From Adiantum capillus-veneris (Eukaryota; Streptophyta; Polypodiopsida; Polypodiales; Pteridaceae), in NCBI GenBank assembly GCA_014529385.2, contig CM043952.1, positions 68,577,370 to 68,641,369 of the forward strand: 64,000 bases of DNA, in the 5' to 3' direction. A program made the translations under genes and the position numbers. Of the stretch, positions 1 through 10,931 are shown piece by piece. Under the pieces are notes generated by a model, which did no database searches, was not told where the DNA came from, and saw nothing but the letters and a program-made list of their open reading frames with translations. Position 1 is the stretch's first letter, and every line of letters starts with the position of its first letter.

Positions 1-74
1 TTTGTTTTACAATAGTTGCACGTTCCTCTACAGAATTAAATTGAGAGCACTTTGCTCGTTAGTTTGTTAACACT

Positions 75-698
75 TTATTTATCAGTAGAATTCATTGCAC
101 TTTGCATACCATTACTAGAATTCACCGCACTTTGCTCTTGAGAATTCACAAGACTTGGAGACAAGCAGTAACATAAAAAGACTTCATCTATTAAATTTTC
201 TTTCTGCAAAATAGAAAGCTCGGCTGTACATATAAGAGGTGCAGATGGTATATTTTTCTCACCAAGAAAAAGCACATGTTTACCATTGGCCATAAAGGAT
301 AAAAAGTTGTGCTCATAACTAGTGTGCAATGTGTTTCCTAAACCATGCAGCCACTCCCGTCCTAAAACTACATCAGTACGGTCCATGTTCATAACTTGGA
401 AGTCAAGGGTCATCATATGATATTGAACAATAAGCTCAACCCCTTAAACTACCGTGTCCCATACATCTTTATCATTCCCAAACATCTGCTCCACCACATA
501 CTTGTGAGAGCAGGGAGTCTGTGTAAGCTTCAATTTCTTGACTAGCTTATAGTTCAAAAAGTTATGAGTTGCACCATCATCCACTAAAATACGAACACAT
601 TGTCCGTTAGTAGTGCCATGCATGCAAATCAAATCATGGCGGCCAAAGGTGGGCTGCCACATTGAAGCAGGCACACAACACTTGTGCTTTTCTTCCAT
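75..698 (-). pseudogene. Ty3/gypsy retropepsin-like (protease) segment
   Basis: The minus-strand reading frame contains ILVDDGATHNFLNYKL (near 520-590), matching the Ty3 retropepsin active-site context D-[ST]-G-A-[TS]-x-N-F-[IL], but with Asp in place of Ser/Thr after the catalytic Asp. About 55 codons downstream is DVVLGREWLHGLGN, the conserved second retropepsin block (usually ILGxxWL). The two pieces are in the same frame, separated by an in-frame TAA near 441-446. The protease would cleave the Gag-Pol polyprotein inside the virus-like particle. The stop and the altered active-site triad make this copy inactive. It lies directly downstream of gag, as expected. Confidence 0.7.
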
Positions 699-1070
699 AT
701 AAAGAACCTCTATAGCACAATAGTTAGGAGATGAATCTAATGTGAGGCGTTACACCGTATGCATGGCCTTTTCTTTGCCTTGCAAAAGAGGACAATCTTT
801 CTTGTTATGTTGGTCCGAAAGACTAAAACACAAATTGTGTTTCTTTGCATGCTCAAAATCATGGCCGCCAAAGGTGGGCTGCCACATTGAAGCAGGCGTA
901 CAACACTTGTGCTTTTCTCTACAGCACAATAGTTAGGAGATGAATCTAATGTGAGGCATTACACCGTATGCATGGCCTTTTCTTTGCCTTGCAAAAGAGG
1001 ACAATCTTTCTTGTTATATTGGTCCGAAAGACTAAAACACAAATTGTGTTTCTTTGCATGCTCAAAATCA
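626..1070. repeat. Diverged tandem duplication in gag zinc-knuckle region
   Basis: Two near-identical copies of a roughly 210-225 bp unit follow one another. GCCAAAGGTGGGCTGCCACA occurs near 643 and again near 868, and ATGAATCTAATGTGAGG at 731 and 940. The spacing drops from 225 to 209 because the second copy lacks about 16 bp. Both copies encode, on the minus strand, a degenerate CCHC-like knuckle (CFSLSDQHNKKDC) in which the second Cys position is not Cys. Confidence 0.85.
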
Positions 1071-1189
1071 GCAGTGCTGAGAGACCCACGCGGAGTATCT
1101 CGTGATTGCTTAGGCTTCTTAGCCTCTTGTGGGCGTAGAGAGGTAGATTGTCTCTTATTCCTCTTGGAACGTGTGGAAGATCTACCTCG

Positions 1190-2091
1190 TCATTGTCTCT
1201 TAGCCACATTGCTCTTAGCAAAATTATTCTTAGAGTAGGGAACATTTCCTTTCCTCTCTTGGTCATCATCATATCTTTGTGCATGACTAATGGCTTCTTC
1301 CAAAGTTTTTGGATGTTGGGTCTTGACATGAAGAGGATAGTCTTTGTCAAGACCCCTATTAAAACCCCGTATCTTTTGAAATTCATCTAGACCTTCTAGT
1401 TTTAATATGATTTCCCGATACTTTGAAAGGTTTTGTGTGAGAGAGAGGCCAGACATGCAGCATACATCCCGTGCTAACCAATTCTTATCTTCTTCATTGG
1501 AATCCAAGAAGCTTGAAACGCAACCCACGATGGAGGACGAGCATCTATTGGAAATGTCATCCACCACTTATACGCCTTGCCTTTAAGAGATAGACTTGTT
1601 TCCACAATCGTCTTTATACCTGGGGTGTGTCTCAATCTATGAATATCACTCCATTTGTGTAAGAACGTATTGACCGCATCCTTGTTGCGATCACGCTCTT
1701 CCCCGTGAAACTCAGGAATGGTGATATTCTTAAGTAATGCATTGCTACCTTCTGCATCTTTTGCAATACTTGTCTCTTGGACTCCTTGAGTCGTGCGATC
1801 TTGGTTTCCTTGAACCATGCCACTTGTGGCTCCTTGAGTTGTCTGTGAATTCATAAATTTCACAAGTAACTTTGTAAGATTGGTAACATTTGCATTGAGT
1901 GCAGAGAGGTTTCTTTCAAGTACGCTTTGCCGATGTTCCTAAGTCTTGAAAGAAGCCATATCTACAAGCCCATGATCTCCTAGATCATCATCATCATGCA
2001 TATTAGTATCAGTAGCACCCGTGGTGCCCTGATTTTGATCTACGTGCTCAAAATCAAATGTGTGTGTAGGTGGGATATCCTCACTGGCCAT
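1190..2091 (-). pseudogene. Ty3/gypsy gag
   Basis: The gag frame starts at the ATG at 2089-2091 (MASEDIPPTHTFDF). It is broken by an in-frame stop near 1938, then continues through an N-terminal gag domain with NTFLHKWSDIHRL and KAYKWWMTFPIDARPPSWVA, the W-containing block typical of Retrotrans_gag. A frameshift near 1510 moves it to the frame that carries GFNRGLDKDYPLHV and PKTLEEAISHAQRY, the C-terminal half of the same domain. Gag is the structural nucleocapsid protein of the element. The start choice rests on the first Met of the frame; the stop and frameshift are seen directly. Confidence 0.8.
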
Positions 2092-2470
2092 GGTAAACAC
2101 ACACTAATGCAAAGAGAGAAAAAGAAACGACAACTTGTACCTTGAGAAATTGAAATCTTTGTGTTTTGTATGCTCCGCGATTTGCGTTGCATGCGAACTT
2201 CGCCTTGCGGGAATTTGAGTGCTTCACTTGTCGTTCCTTGCAAGAACACCTTTGATGATTCTTCACAAAAAACTCGTCGTTTTTGTGAAGGCTTTTCCTC
2301 ACTTTGAAGCTACCTCATTGAGGAAAAAAGAATTTTTGGAGGAAAACTTGCCTTCCTCCAAGAAGTGAAAATGAAGGGTAAAGCTACTTTCTTGAAGTTT
2401 GAAGCTTTCCCTTTCCTTCTAGTTTTCCTTTCAACACAAGTAGACTATCTTTCCTAGTTATACACAACAA

Positions 2471-2535
2471 GGGCCAATAGCTTGATGATAAAGTATTTGC
2501 CTCTTATCCTCATGGGGTGGGTTCAACCCTCCTTC
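2471..2535 (+). repeat. tRNA-like head (possible SINE remnant or tRNA pseudogene)
   Basis: This stretch has an A-box-like segment (TAGCTTGATGATAAAG, 2479-2494) and, about 40 bp on, a B-box-like GGTTCAACCC (2519-2528), the internal RNA polymerase III promoter layout of tRNA genes and tRNA-derived SINEs. Between them lies a possible anticodon arm. I see no acceptor stem good enough for a functional tRNA. It sits in the leader of the minus-strand Ty3 element just before a tandem duplication. A chance match is possible. Confidence 0.35.
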
Positions 2536-3036
2536 ATGCAAGGGTTAAGCGGACCTTCCTTCGCGCGCAACCAACGATGCCAACGGAAGCCTTTGAAGCC
2601 TCGGTGTCGTCGAGTTGCCGATCGAGTTTGACTTGGTTGCCTGTTGTGGAGGACGTAGATGGGGCTGTCATTGTTTGTCCACGCGCTGCTCGCACAAAAA
2701 TTGGTGCTTGTCTTCTTTTTTCTACTTAGCAGAGATGTCGCTGTCTGCGGAACATGGGAGAGAAGCAGGGCGTCGCACGCAGCCTCATGCAAGGGTTAAG
2801 CGGGCCTTCCTTCGTGCGCAACTAATGGCGCCAACGGAAGCCTTCGGAGCCTCGGTGTCGTCGATTTGCCGATCGAGTTTGCCTTGGTTGCCCATTGTGG
2901 AGGACGTAGATGGGGCTGTCATTGTTTGTCCAGGCGCTGCTCACGCAGAAAATGGTGCTTGTCTTCTTTTTTCTACTTAGCAGAGACGTCGCTGTCTGCG
3001 GAACATGGGAGAGAAGCAGGGCGTCGCACGCAGCCT
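2535..3036. repeat. Two-copy tandem repeat, 251-bp unit
   Basis: CATGCAAGGGTTAAGCGG begins at 2535 and again at 2786, and the whole intervening segment (including GAGGACGTAGATGGGGCTGT and AACATGGGAGAGAAGCAGGG) is repeated with few differences, giving a period of 251 bp. It occupies the leader between the gag start and the PBS of the minus-strand Ty3 element. The short open frames across it are by-products of the duplication. Confidence 0.9.
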
Positions 3037-3049
3037 CCTCCCAAAAATA

Positions 3050-3061
3050 GCTCTGATACCA
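3050..3061 (-). promoter_or_regulatory. Primer-binding site (initiator tRNA-Met type)
   Basis: The minus strand reads TGGTATCAGAGC, complementary to the 3' end of plant initiator tRNA-Met, the primer for minus-strand DNA synthesis in many plant LTR retrotransposons. It sets the orientation of the Ty3 element to its left. Confidence 0.85.
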
Positions 3062-3139
3062 GTGAAAGGGCGGTGGTAATGCGTGCGCTAGTCTCCACCC
3101 AACAATGCTATCTTATAGCCTCCCCTTAATGTACACACT

Positions 3140-4425
3140 GTTCGGCCATGCCGATGGCCTTGCCCATAGGACCCTTGTCCTTACATTGGCATTTCTTGGT
3201 CGATATGTATGCTTAATATGGTGAGCTTGAGAAAGCACAAAAAGTCCTTAAGGAGCTTCCTGTCCGGAATGTCACCTCTTGGAATGCACTAATTGCAGGA
3301 TGTGCGCAACAAGAGCAGCGCCAGAAATCTCTAGGTTATTTTCAGCGGGCGGATACAAAAGTAAGTGTATCTCTCAAATTTCAGTCACCTATACTTTTGT
3401 CTTGAATGCTACTCTTACATCTTAAAGGCATGTGGCTCTACGCAAGTGCTCAAGGAGATTTCTGTCTGGAGTGTGAACTCTTGGAGTGCACTAATTGCAA
3501 GATTTGCCCCACGTGGGTAGGGGCAGAAAGCTCTAGTTTTTTTTTTAGCAGAGGCAAAGTGAGGGCCTCTCTACAGATGTAATCACCTATGCATGCATCT
3601 TGAAGGAATGTGGCTCTAAGCAAGATGCTGATATGGGCACAAAAAATCACAATTCTATTGCTAGTCAAAGGTTGTTTCTTGGTACCTTCACAGAAAAACA
3701 CAAGGAGGGTAATCACTTTGAATCGACGCAAGATGTTGGCAAGGAAGTTCGTCAAGGCTGTTCTAAGCATATGCAAGCAGAAGGCCTTTCTCCGATGCAA
3801 TCATCTATGGAAGCAAGCACCTATGCTAGCATCTTGAAAGACTTCGTAATATGCTGACATGGGTGAGAGAATTTATGACGAGAGTGCTAGTCAGTCACAA
3901 GCTATTCAGAACAGGTTGTTCTTAGCAAGGATTTTCTTTATATGTATGGCAAATGTGGTGCCCTTACAATGTCCACAGATAGGCAACAAATCCACTAACA
4001 ACTCTAGAGAAGAAGAAATACTCGTGAAACACATCAAGCACTCACAAAAGCATGAGAAGTTCTCATGTCGGAACTGTCATCACTATTACAAACAAGCCCA
4101 ACGTGACTGTTTCAAGGAAGTACTTTGTTGTTCTCATGTGATAGCGAAGGCCTCTTTCCAATTGTCCCAATGCAATCACTTATGCTTACACATTGAAGGT
4201 GTGTAGTCTTATGGAAGACGTTGACATGGGTGAGAGAATTAATGATGAGATTACTAGTCACTTGACCAAAAATCTCTAATTCTCTTTCAACAGATGTGAA
4301 GCAAGGGCCTCTCTCCAGATGCAATCACCTATGCATGCATCTTGAAGGCATGTGGCTCTACGCACGATGCCCAACATCATGATGCAAGGAAGTGCATCAA
4401 CGAGAGACATTCAATCCCGCGGTGA
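3140..4425 (+). pseudogene. Degenerate PPR (pentatricopeptide repeat) gene fragment
   Basis: Recognisable PPR motif pieces appear in broken frames. Near 3198-3345 I read LVDMYA, stop, YGELEKAQKVL..LPVRN and SWNALIAGCAQQ. Near 3580-3670 I read TYACILKECGSKQDADMG and NSIASQRLF; near 3770-3840 QAEGLSP and TYASILKD; near 4180-4270 AYTLKV and MGERINDEI; and near 4315-4390 AITYACILKACGSTHDA. PPR proteins are RNA-binding helical-repeat proteins of organelles, and these motifs resemble the abundant PLS-type proteins of ferns. The order Y-A-C-I-L-K followed by M-Y-A-K-C-G and SWNALI is conserved but interrupted by stops, frameshifts and unrelated filler. This is a fossil, not a gene. The fern inference rests on my memory of the family. 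Confidence 0.7.
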
Positions 4426-6224
4426 GTAAGCTTTATCATTTTTTTATTTTTGATACTGAGAACATAGTTAATGAATGCACTGAAAATTGCACATTGCCGC
4501 GGGAATGGCACGTTTCCTCGTCTTATAAAAATTGGGAAGGATTGTGCAAACTCCCCCATATAAGGAGACTTGCATGTTTTCTTTTTTTTTGAAACATGAA
4601 AATGGAACAATAAACAATTAATAACATTGACATCTTGTATGATCACGAACATTAAGCTTGACAAAATTCTAACCCTCCTTCTGGTTTTCTGCGAGATACC
4701 CCTTTGAAGCACTACGATCAGTATCCCATTTCTGCAAAGAACGCCTCTGAACCACAACAATCGGTATCCCAAACATTCTCAGGTAAAAAAATCTAACACG
4801 CTTTGATGAAATCTCTCTCTGTGCTTCATCTTCTCTCGAAAAAAACACTCTCTCTCTCTCTCTCTCTCTCTCCCTCCTTCGTTTTGAAGTCTCTTCTCCC
4901 ATTTAATAAATATCTTAGACATTATTAATAACATCAAATAAACATTTTCTTTCATTTGTAAATTGCTGAAATGGCATATATAGTTTCCAATATTTTACTT
5001 AACCTTAATTCGATACGAACACAACTAACGAAGCACTCTAGTTAAATAAGTTTGTGATGAGATGCTTGCTGCTTGCAAAAGCAATCAAATGTTAAGCTCA
5101 TACTAAAGGTGACCCTATGGATGGTCTTTTTATGGACCTTGATGAGGAATTAGCCCACGAGAAGAGATTCTTCGTAACATGTCATTTTTATAAACTTTTT
5201 TAATGGCAATATCTTTTTTTAAGTTTTATATCTTCCTTCTCCAAACGTATCTCTAGCTATGTGACTACACTCGATGACCATTTAATTTGTACATTAATAT
5301 CTACTATACTCATAAATAGCTTACAAAATGAAAGTGAATGAGACACACATGTGCATGTAGCCAAGTTAGTTTTATATCGACCTTTTCCAAACTCATATCT
5401 AGCTATATGGATACACTTGATGACCATTTAATTTGTACATTAATATCTACTAGGCAACTATGATACTCATAAATACCTTCTTCTCATATTCTGGAGTTAA
5501 CAAAATAGAGTTAGCTGACAATTGCATAATTCCATGAGGGTGAAGCACTATCATCCAACTTCCCTCTCCAATGCCAAGGTGATGAAGAAGATGCTGTATA
5601 CCTTGCTTCTAAGAGCTTTCTCGATAATACTTCATCCACCTTTCCATCTACAATGCTTATGTAGAAAGTGACACTGAACCTCGATGTGATTTTAACAAGC
5701 TTGAAACATAGGAATGTGAGCATATCCATGCAACTCTAGTTGTTACAAAGTAATACTATTAATTCCCTTTGAAGTGCACTCATGCCTACCAAAATTCTAT
5801 CAAGCCATATTGCCTCACATAATGCAAAACATGTAGCTTTTTGTAGATGAAGGAGCAATTGTGGGTTACTTCTTGCTTATCTCATGAGATAACAACCGAT
5901 TCTACCATAAAATGTTAACTAGAATGTTTTTAAAATGCCAATGACGGATACCTTTTTTGGTCAAATTTCCCTCATTGTAATTGCTGGATTGTAAAATGTT
6001 CCACTTAATGTTGACGGGGGATAGTTATTGGACAAGCTTTTGAATCGATCTCTTAAGCCATATTTTTTCACATTTCCTCCTTCCTTGCCTTGATTGACAC
6101 AAAAGCTCGCTCCAAAAGATCGCTCAAGAAGCTTGCTCCGATCGCTTAGCATGTGGAGTGCACCAGGGATATTAATGTTCTTGTCCTCACACACTTTTCT
6201 CTGAAATTATGTGAAATGAATTGT
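4426..6224. other. AT-rich intergenic stretch
   Basis: No coding region is supported here. It contains a short TC microsatellite (about 4847-4872) and a diverged ~100-bp direct duplication (5220-5323 and 5368-5480). Short minus-strand frames at 5511-5729 and 5961-6194 have no recognisable motif. Confidence 0.5.
5220..5480. repeat. Diverged direct duplication, ~150 bp apart
   Basis: GATGACCATTTAATTTGTAC followed by ATTAATATCTACTA occurs near 5273 and again near 5423. Upstream sequence (TTTTATAT..CCTT.TCCAAAC) and downstream sequence (ATACTCATAAATA) match as well. No coding potential is evident. Confidence 0.8.
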
Positions 6225-7262
6225 ATTGTACAATTTAGATGTGTCAAGCTACATATAGCTCACAAAAAAACACTCAAACATTGTAATCTTATGAGAACTA
6301 TGGAGCTTGGAGCCCACTGTTCATTAGTAGTTCTTGTTTGTCATATTGAAAGTCATCCTCCCACCGATTTGCAGATACTTTCAACTTTGAGGAAGGAAAA
6401 TCAATTTATTCAACATTTTTTGTAGGCTCTCTGTGGACATGTTCTTTCCCAAATCTAGAGTTTATGCATCCGATTTCCTTGAAACCAAACATGCATTATA
6501 AGGACACCATAGATATACATCTTATGAATCTCATTTGCCATAAGTAGTATTTCTCCAATGAGAGAGAAACTCCTGTTTCTTTGAAATGAATTGTGTTTTC
6601 TCATTTTCATTGACTTCTGTAATTGTGATGTCCTAACGGATTCATATCACGTGTCTGGTTTGTACATGCCATAGATATAGAGCATCGAAGTTTAGTTGGT
6701 GAGAAAACCTTGTTTGGACATTGTCCCAAGTTTCTTTGTACTCTTCGAAGTACATCGGCTTTTTCACATTTTGGACTTATTTTGTAAAGTTTGACGGTCA
6801 AATGGTCTAAGTGTGCATTGGCATGGTTTGTGTATTATACATATTATAGGTATCTAGTTGACTCAAAAGACTTCTTTTTTATCTTGATTTGTCAAGCAAA
6901 AGACCACTCACAAGCGACACTCAACATTGTAATCTTATTAGTTTTAGGAACTTCAGAGTCTACTCTTCATTATTGTTAAATTTAGTTCTTGCTTGCTATC
7001 TTAGAAGTCATATTTAGATCAATTTTTAGACAATTTCAGCGTCTAGCGAGGAAAATTGATTTATTTAACGTTCTTTGCATGCTCTATGTGGACAATTTTT
7101 GAGATCTTTACTGTGCGATGGCCTTGACACCAAACATGCACTCTCAAGATACCATAGATCTCCACCTTATGAGGTTCGTTACAATAGGTAGTCTCTATTC
7201 CTCTTCAATAAGTGAAAGGCCTCTTTTCTCTAAAATAAACTGCATTTTATTGTCATAAAATC

Positions 7263-8865
7263 TAATATCTAATATCTAGCCAACCCAAATGATTTTCTCA
7301 TATTAAATTGATCACTTAATGTGGGAGAATAAACGGGAACAAGTGTTAAGATATAGACATGTGCTTATAGATTTATCTCAACACGGGGCCAATGGTAAAG
7401 GGGCCCAAATGAGAGATGGTTTATCAAAGAGCAAGGCTAACAAATGGAGCATAAGACCTTAGGGTTAGCTTCATTGAAGACCTCCAATAATGTGTGTAAA
7501 AGGCTTTTGACCTTAGGTAAGCTAGGGCTGAGCTTGAGGCACGGGAACCTGACCTTGCTCGAGGTGCTTGTCATGCTTGATGACCAAGGTGCTTGAGGTG
7601 CTTAATTATTGAGATGCTTGACATGCTTGAGATGCTAGGGTTGCACTTGAGGTGAGAACCTAGCCCAAGCTTAAAGTGCTTATGAGCCAAGCTTGTGGTG
7701 GGAACTGGGCCTATGCATGAGGGGCTTGAGGTGTCAAAAATTCAAAGATTCAATCCCTACAAGGAGGGGGCGAGCCCTACATGAGGGGGGGTGAGAGAGA
7801 ACACCCACACACTCACACAAAGCATGCATGGTACAAAGAAAGCAAAAGAGACACTTATCAAGTTCCTCCTCATGTTACCCTCATGGTGTGCCTGAAGCCT
7901 ATTGGTTGGCCACCCAAGGGGTCCAATAATAATTTAGGAGATTTAATTAAATGATTTAGCATTTATCTAGCCCTCTCTCTCAAAGGGGAAAGGGGGACAC
8001 TTGTCTCAAGGCTACCCTTGCTGCTTGTAATGCCTCCTGCTTGTGATTGGCTAGGCCTGGAGGGGTCCAATGAGCTTCAAGCATGAGCTACAAGGGGGGG
8101 TCGACCCAAGAAAGCTAGGGGGTTGCTTAGGGGGTATACTCACCCACCCACACACACACTCACAAACACTCTCATTGTGTGCTATGCAAAGTGCAAGAGC
8201 TCCCTCTCCTTCTCCAAGCAAGTAGAGGTTGAGAGCCTACACCAACACTCTTGGATATGGAGTGCAAATCCAACCAAGAGCCATGCTTCAATGCTTAAGC
8301 TTGCCATCTCCTTCTTCTTCATTATTATGCTATTATGTATGCTAGCAACAAGAGTTATGATAAGTGACAAACTAATTCTTTCTCCTACGAAATGTTTCTT
8401 CTTCCTCTTCCCTACCCTCATTCCCTGCTGGCTCTCTCCACCTTCGAAGGTGTTTGAGGTCTTGGGACTGAGGCTTGGGATAATTAAAGCTTTCTTCAAG
8501 TTTATGTTATGTTTGTGATGCATGAAGCTTTCCATCTTCATTGCATCACCTAGGTCACAAGGAATACAAAGATTGTATTGTAACAAGTCTCTCTTAATGG
8601 GAGAAATCATAATACAAATGCCTATTGGAGGGGGGACCGGCTCCACATAAATCCGGTCCTCAACTGTTGTCATGTTCTCTAAATTCTCTCTCTTGCAAAA
8701 GTATTGTTCATGCCGAGTTAGCTAATTGCTATGATTATGTTGCTATCTTCAATTATGTTCACCCGCTATGCTCACAAAGCTATTTCTCAAAAGTACTCTC
8801 ATTAATTTCTGCTACTCTCAAATCAAATAGGCCAATTCTATTACATTATCATCTTTATCAATTTT
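7263..8865. mobile_element. ~1.6-kb insertion within the 650-bp repeat array (unclassified, possible solo LTR)
   Basis: Repeat unit homology stops near 7263 and resumes at the equivalent unit position near 8850-8866, so the intervening ~1.6 kb is an insertion. It is rich in short GCTTGAGGTGCTT-like motifs (7550-7740) and in direct repeats of CACACACTCACA character (7805-7825, 8148-8172). It ends with a stretch (8575-8660) that looks like a transcript 3' region. It contains no credible ORF; overlapping frames on both strands near 8123-8673 are not supported by any motif. I could not define terminal TG/CA ends or a target duplication. Confidence 0.5.
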
Positions 8866-9177
8866 TGTAGTTGTAGTGATCCAAATAAATTCATATCATA
8901 TATTGGGCTTGTAAGCACCATGGATATGTGGGATTCAAGTTTAGTTGGTGAGAAAACCTTGTTTGGACATTGTTGTAAGTTTGTTTGTTGCTCTCCAAAT
9001 AATCATCATTTTTTCCTTACTGGTCCTACTTTGTAAAGCTTGGCAATCAAATGGTCTAACATAATCCTAGCACGGTTTTGTACTACACATATTGAAGGTA
9101 TCTAGTTGATTAAGAAGAATAATTTCCAATCTAGATTTGTCAAACTAAAGACTACTCACAAGAGACACAAACATTGT

Positions 9178-9653
9178 CTCTCTCCTCACCACTTCTAAGC
9201 TTTCCAGTCTAGCAGTGCTGAGCAAGGAGGAAGGGTTAGGATTGAAACTTTTTCTAGAAGCATTTTGAAGAGGACTTCCTCTTGGAGCAATAGGTTACAA
9301 CATATCTTCATATGCTAAGGTTTGCCAATCCCCTTTTTGATTATCGAGGCTCAAATCTTCAACTATTGGGCCCGACGGATGATTTGGATCTTTTGACTGA
9401 CATATGCTTAGTAAGAGCCATGGTATTGAGAGCTATTTGGTAATCCAAGAATGCGTTACTACTTCAAGGAAAATGTGAGCCTTTGGACTGTAGTGTTGGT
9501 TTAGAAGAGTGATGGTGGAGAATACATTGTAATAAGCTAAAGATGTAAGGTTGGTTGCGTCACCTCTGATGTTTTTTTTCTTGACCCTCTAAAAAGGATA
9601 TGCCATGGCTCTTTGTAACATTCTGGTTTCAGCCGAGCACTTTTAAAAAAAAT
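9178..9653 (+). mobile_element. A-tailed retro-insertion with 18-bp target-site duplication
   Basis: The 18-mer AAGAGACACAAACATTGT occurs at 9160-9177 and again, perfectly, at 9654-9671. The 476 bp between them is absent from the equivalent position of the neighbouring repeat unit and ends in TTTTAAAAAAAAT. A long target duplication plus an A-tail is the hallmark of target-primed reverse transcription by LINE machinery. It could be a SINE, a 5'-truncated LINE or a processed transcript. I see no convincing A/B boxes and no ORF. Confidence 0.8.
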
Positions 9654-10135
9654 AAGAGACACAAACATTGTAATCTTGCTATTCTTTTGACATTGGAGCT
9701 CACTCTTACTTAATGTTAAATTTAGTTCTTGTTTACCATTTTAAAAGTCATATTCCCATCAATTTGAGACATTAAAGAAGGAAGTGTACTTGCTTTTGAA
9801 TCAATAATGTATTCCATTTCTTTTAATGTTCTTTGTAGGCTCTTTGTGGATATTTTCTTTTCCATTTAGAGCTTTTTGCATCCGATTGCCTTGAAACCAA
9901 CTATATGGTCTCGTTTCCCATAAGTAGTCTCTATTCTTCTTTATTCTTCTTCAATGAGAGAAAAACCTCTTTTCACTCAAATAAATTTTGTTTTCTTATT
10001 TTCATTGACTTTCATAGTTGTGGCGGTCCAATTGGACTCATATCATGTGTCTTTTTTTTATGTGCCATAGATATATAGGATTCAAGTTTGGTTGGTGAGA
10101 AAACCTTGTTTGGAACTTTGTCACTCTTCAAATTA

Positions 10136-10249
10136 CATAGTCAAGCCAAGGGCCAGAGGCCACAGGTCATTCTGAACATAGATTGAAGGTGCCTATAAAG
10201 GGCAAAGGTTGAGTGGAGAGTGGACATTCAAACATCTTGTGGTCTCTCA
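10136..10249 (+). mobile_element. Truncated LTR preceding PBS
   Basis: Homology to the 650-bp repeat ends near 10135 and a new sequence runs to TCTCA immediately before a PBS. It includes a TATAAA box at 10194-10199. The LTR start is missing, so this is the 3' part of a 5' LTR belonging to the gag fragment to the right. Confidence 0.5.
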
Positions 10250-10250
10250 G

Positions 10251-10262
10251 TGGTATCAGAGC
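10251..10262 (+). promoter_or_regulatory. Primer-binding site (initiator tRNA-Met type)
   Basis: TGGTATCAGAGC on the plus strand, one base after a plausible LTR end, marks the 5' end of a plus-strand LTR element whose gag-like frames follow at 10932-11738. Confidence 0.8.
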
Positions 10263-10931
10263 TGTGGAGCTAATTTTAGAAAAATTCGTGCATGAGGTGG
10301 GGCTACTGGGAGCTCATGAGGAAGACAACCGCATGTAGAGCCGCTTAGCAAGGGAGAATCGACCTTCGCAAAACTGGCTATAGATGGGCTTGTTTGGATC
10401 GTGCTAATGAGTTGTAGGTTTTTTGTTTCTTGCTCGCACCCTGTCACTGTCTATAGTGATGTTTGCAATCTTCTCTCCCTCAACCCACACTACCGCCATC
10501 ATCCACCTGCTGCAAAACTTGTTGAGTTCTCATTGGGGTTGCCCAAGGTCACCCAATTAGGGTTGAAATTTTAAAAAAAAGTTATGCAAGGGTTGGTGCT
10601 CAAGGTACCCAACCCCCCACCTTCTCTCCACAAGGTAGCTTAGGCAAGCTACCAATTTATTGTAGCCGAGGCAAGCAAAGGCAAACATAACACTCAAAAG
10701 TTTGTCTATAATTTTTTTTTCAAAAATCCAAGAGTTTTTAAAAGCACATATTTCTTCAATAATATTTGGCAAATATTTCCAACTATCCAAAAGGGAAATT
10801 ACAAAGAGTTGCACCATACTAGTCGGACGTTGCTATCAACACACTGCTGCTATCTACAAGGTGACAATTCTGGATGCCAGAATTGACACAATCTTTTTTT
10901 CAAAGGGATCCACATGCCTTGAACGGGTCTC

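Larger units (their letters stand above)
1..3140 (-). mobile_element. Ty3/gypsy LTR retrotransposon, 5' part (truncated LTR, PBS, leader, gag, protease)
   Basis: On the minus strand, reading from right to left, I see a methionine-tRNA-type primer-binding site (3050-3061), a long leader, a gag reading frame beginning near 2091 and a retropepsin-like segment ending near 75. The reverse transcriptase and integrase should lie beyond the left edge. The LTR preceding the PBS (about 3062-3140, with a TATAAG-like box near 3109-3120 on the minus strand) looks truncated, because PPR-like sequence begins almost at once. Gag and protease carry stops and frameshifts, so this copy is dead. Family order (LTR, PBS, gag, PR) is established knowledge; the right boundary is approximate. 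Confidence 0.75.
6225..10135. repeat. Array of ~650-bp tandem units, interrupted by two insertions
   Basis: The phrase GGTGAGAAAACCTTGTTTGG recurs at about 6698, 8947 and 10094. TTTGTAGGCTCT(C/T)TGTGGA recurs near 6420 and 9834, with a related copy near 7080. ACATTGTAATCTTAT(G/T)AG-like text recurs near 6278, 6930 and 9664. After removing the insertions at ~7263-8865 and 9178-9671, the spacing is about 647-654 bp, so roughly three consecutive units (one partial) were once contiguous. No reading frame is shared between units, so this looks like a satellite-like or segmental tandem repeat rather than a gene. Confidence 0.8.

Noticed and set aside
8123-8673. Overlapping ORFs on both strands (131 and 163 aa)
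   Set aside because: No domain, both strands open in the same place, and they lie in a non-coding insertion.
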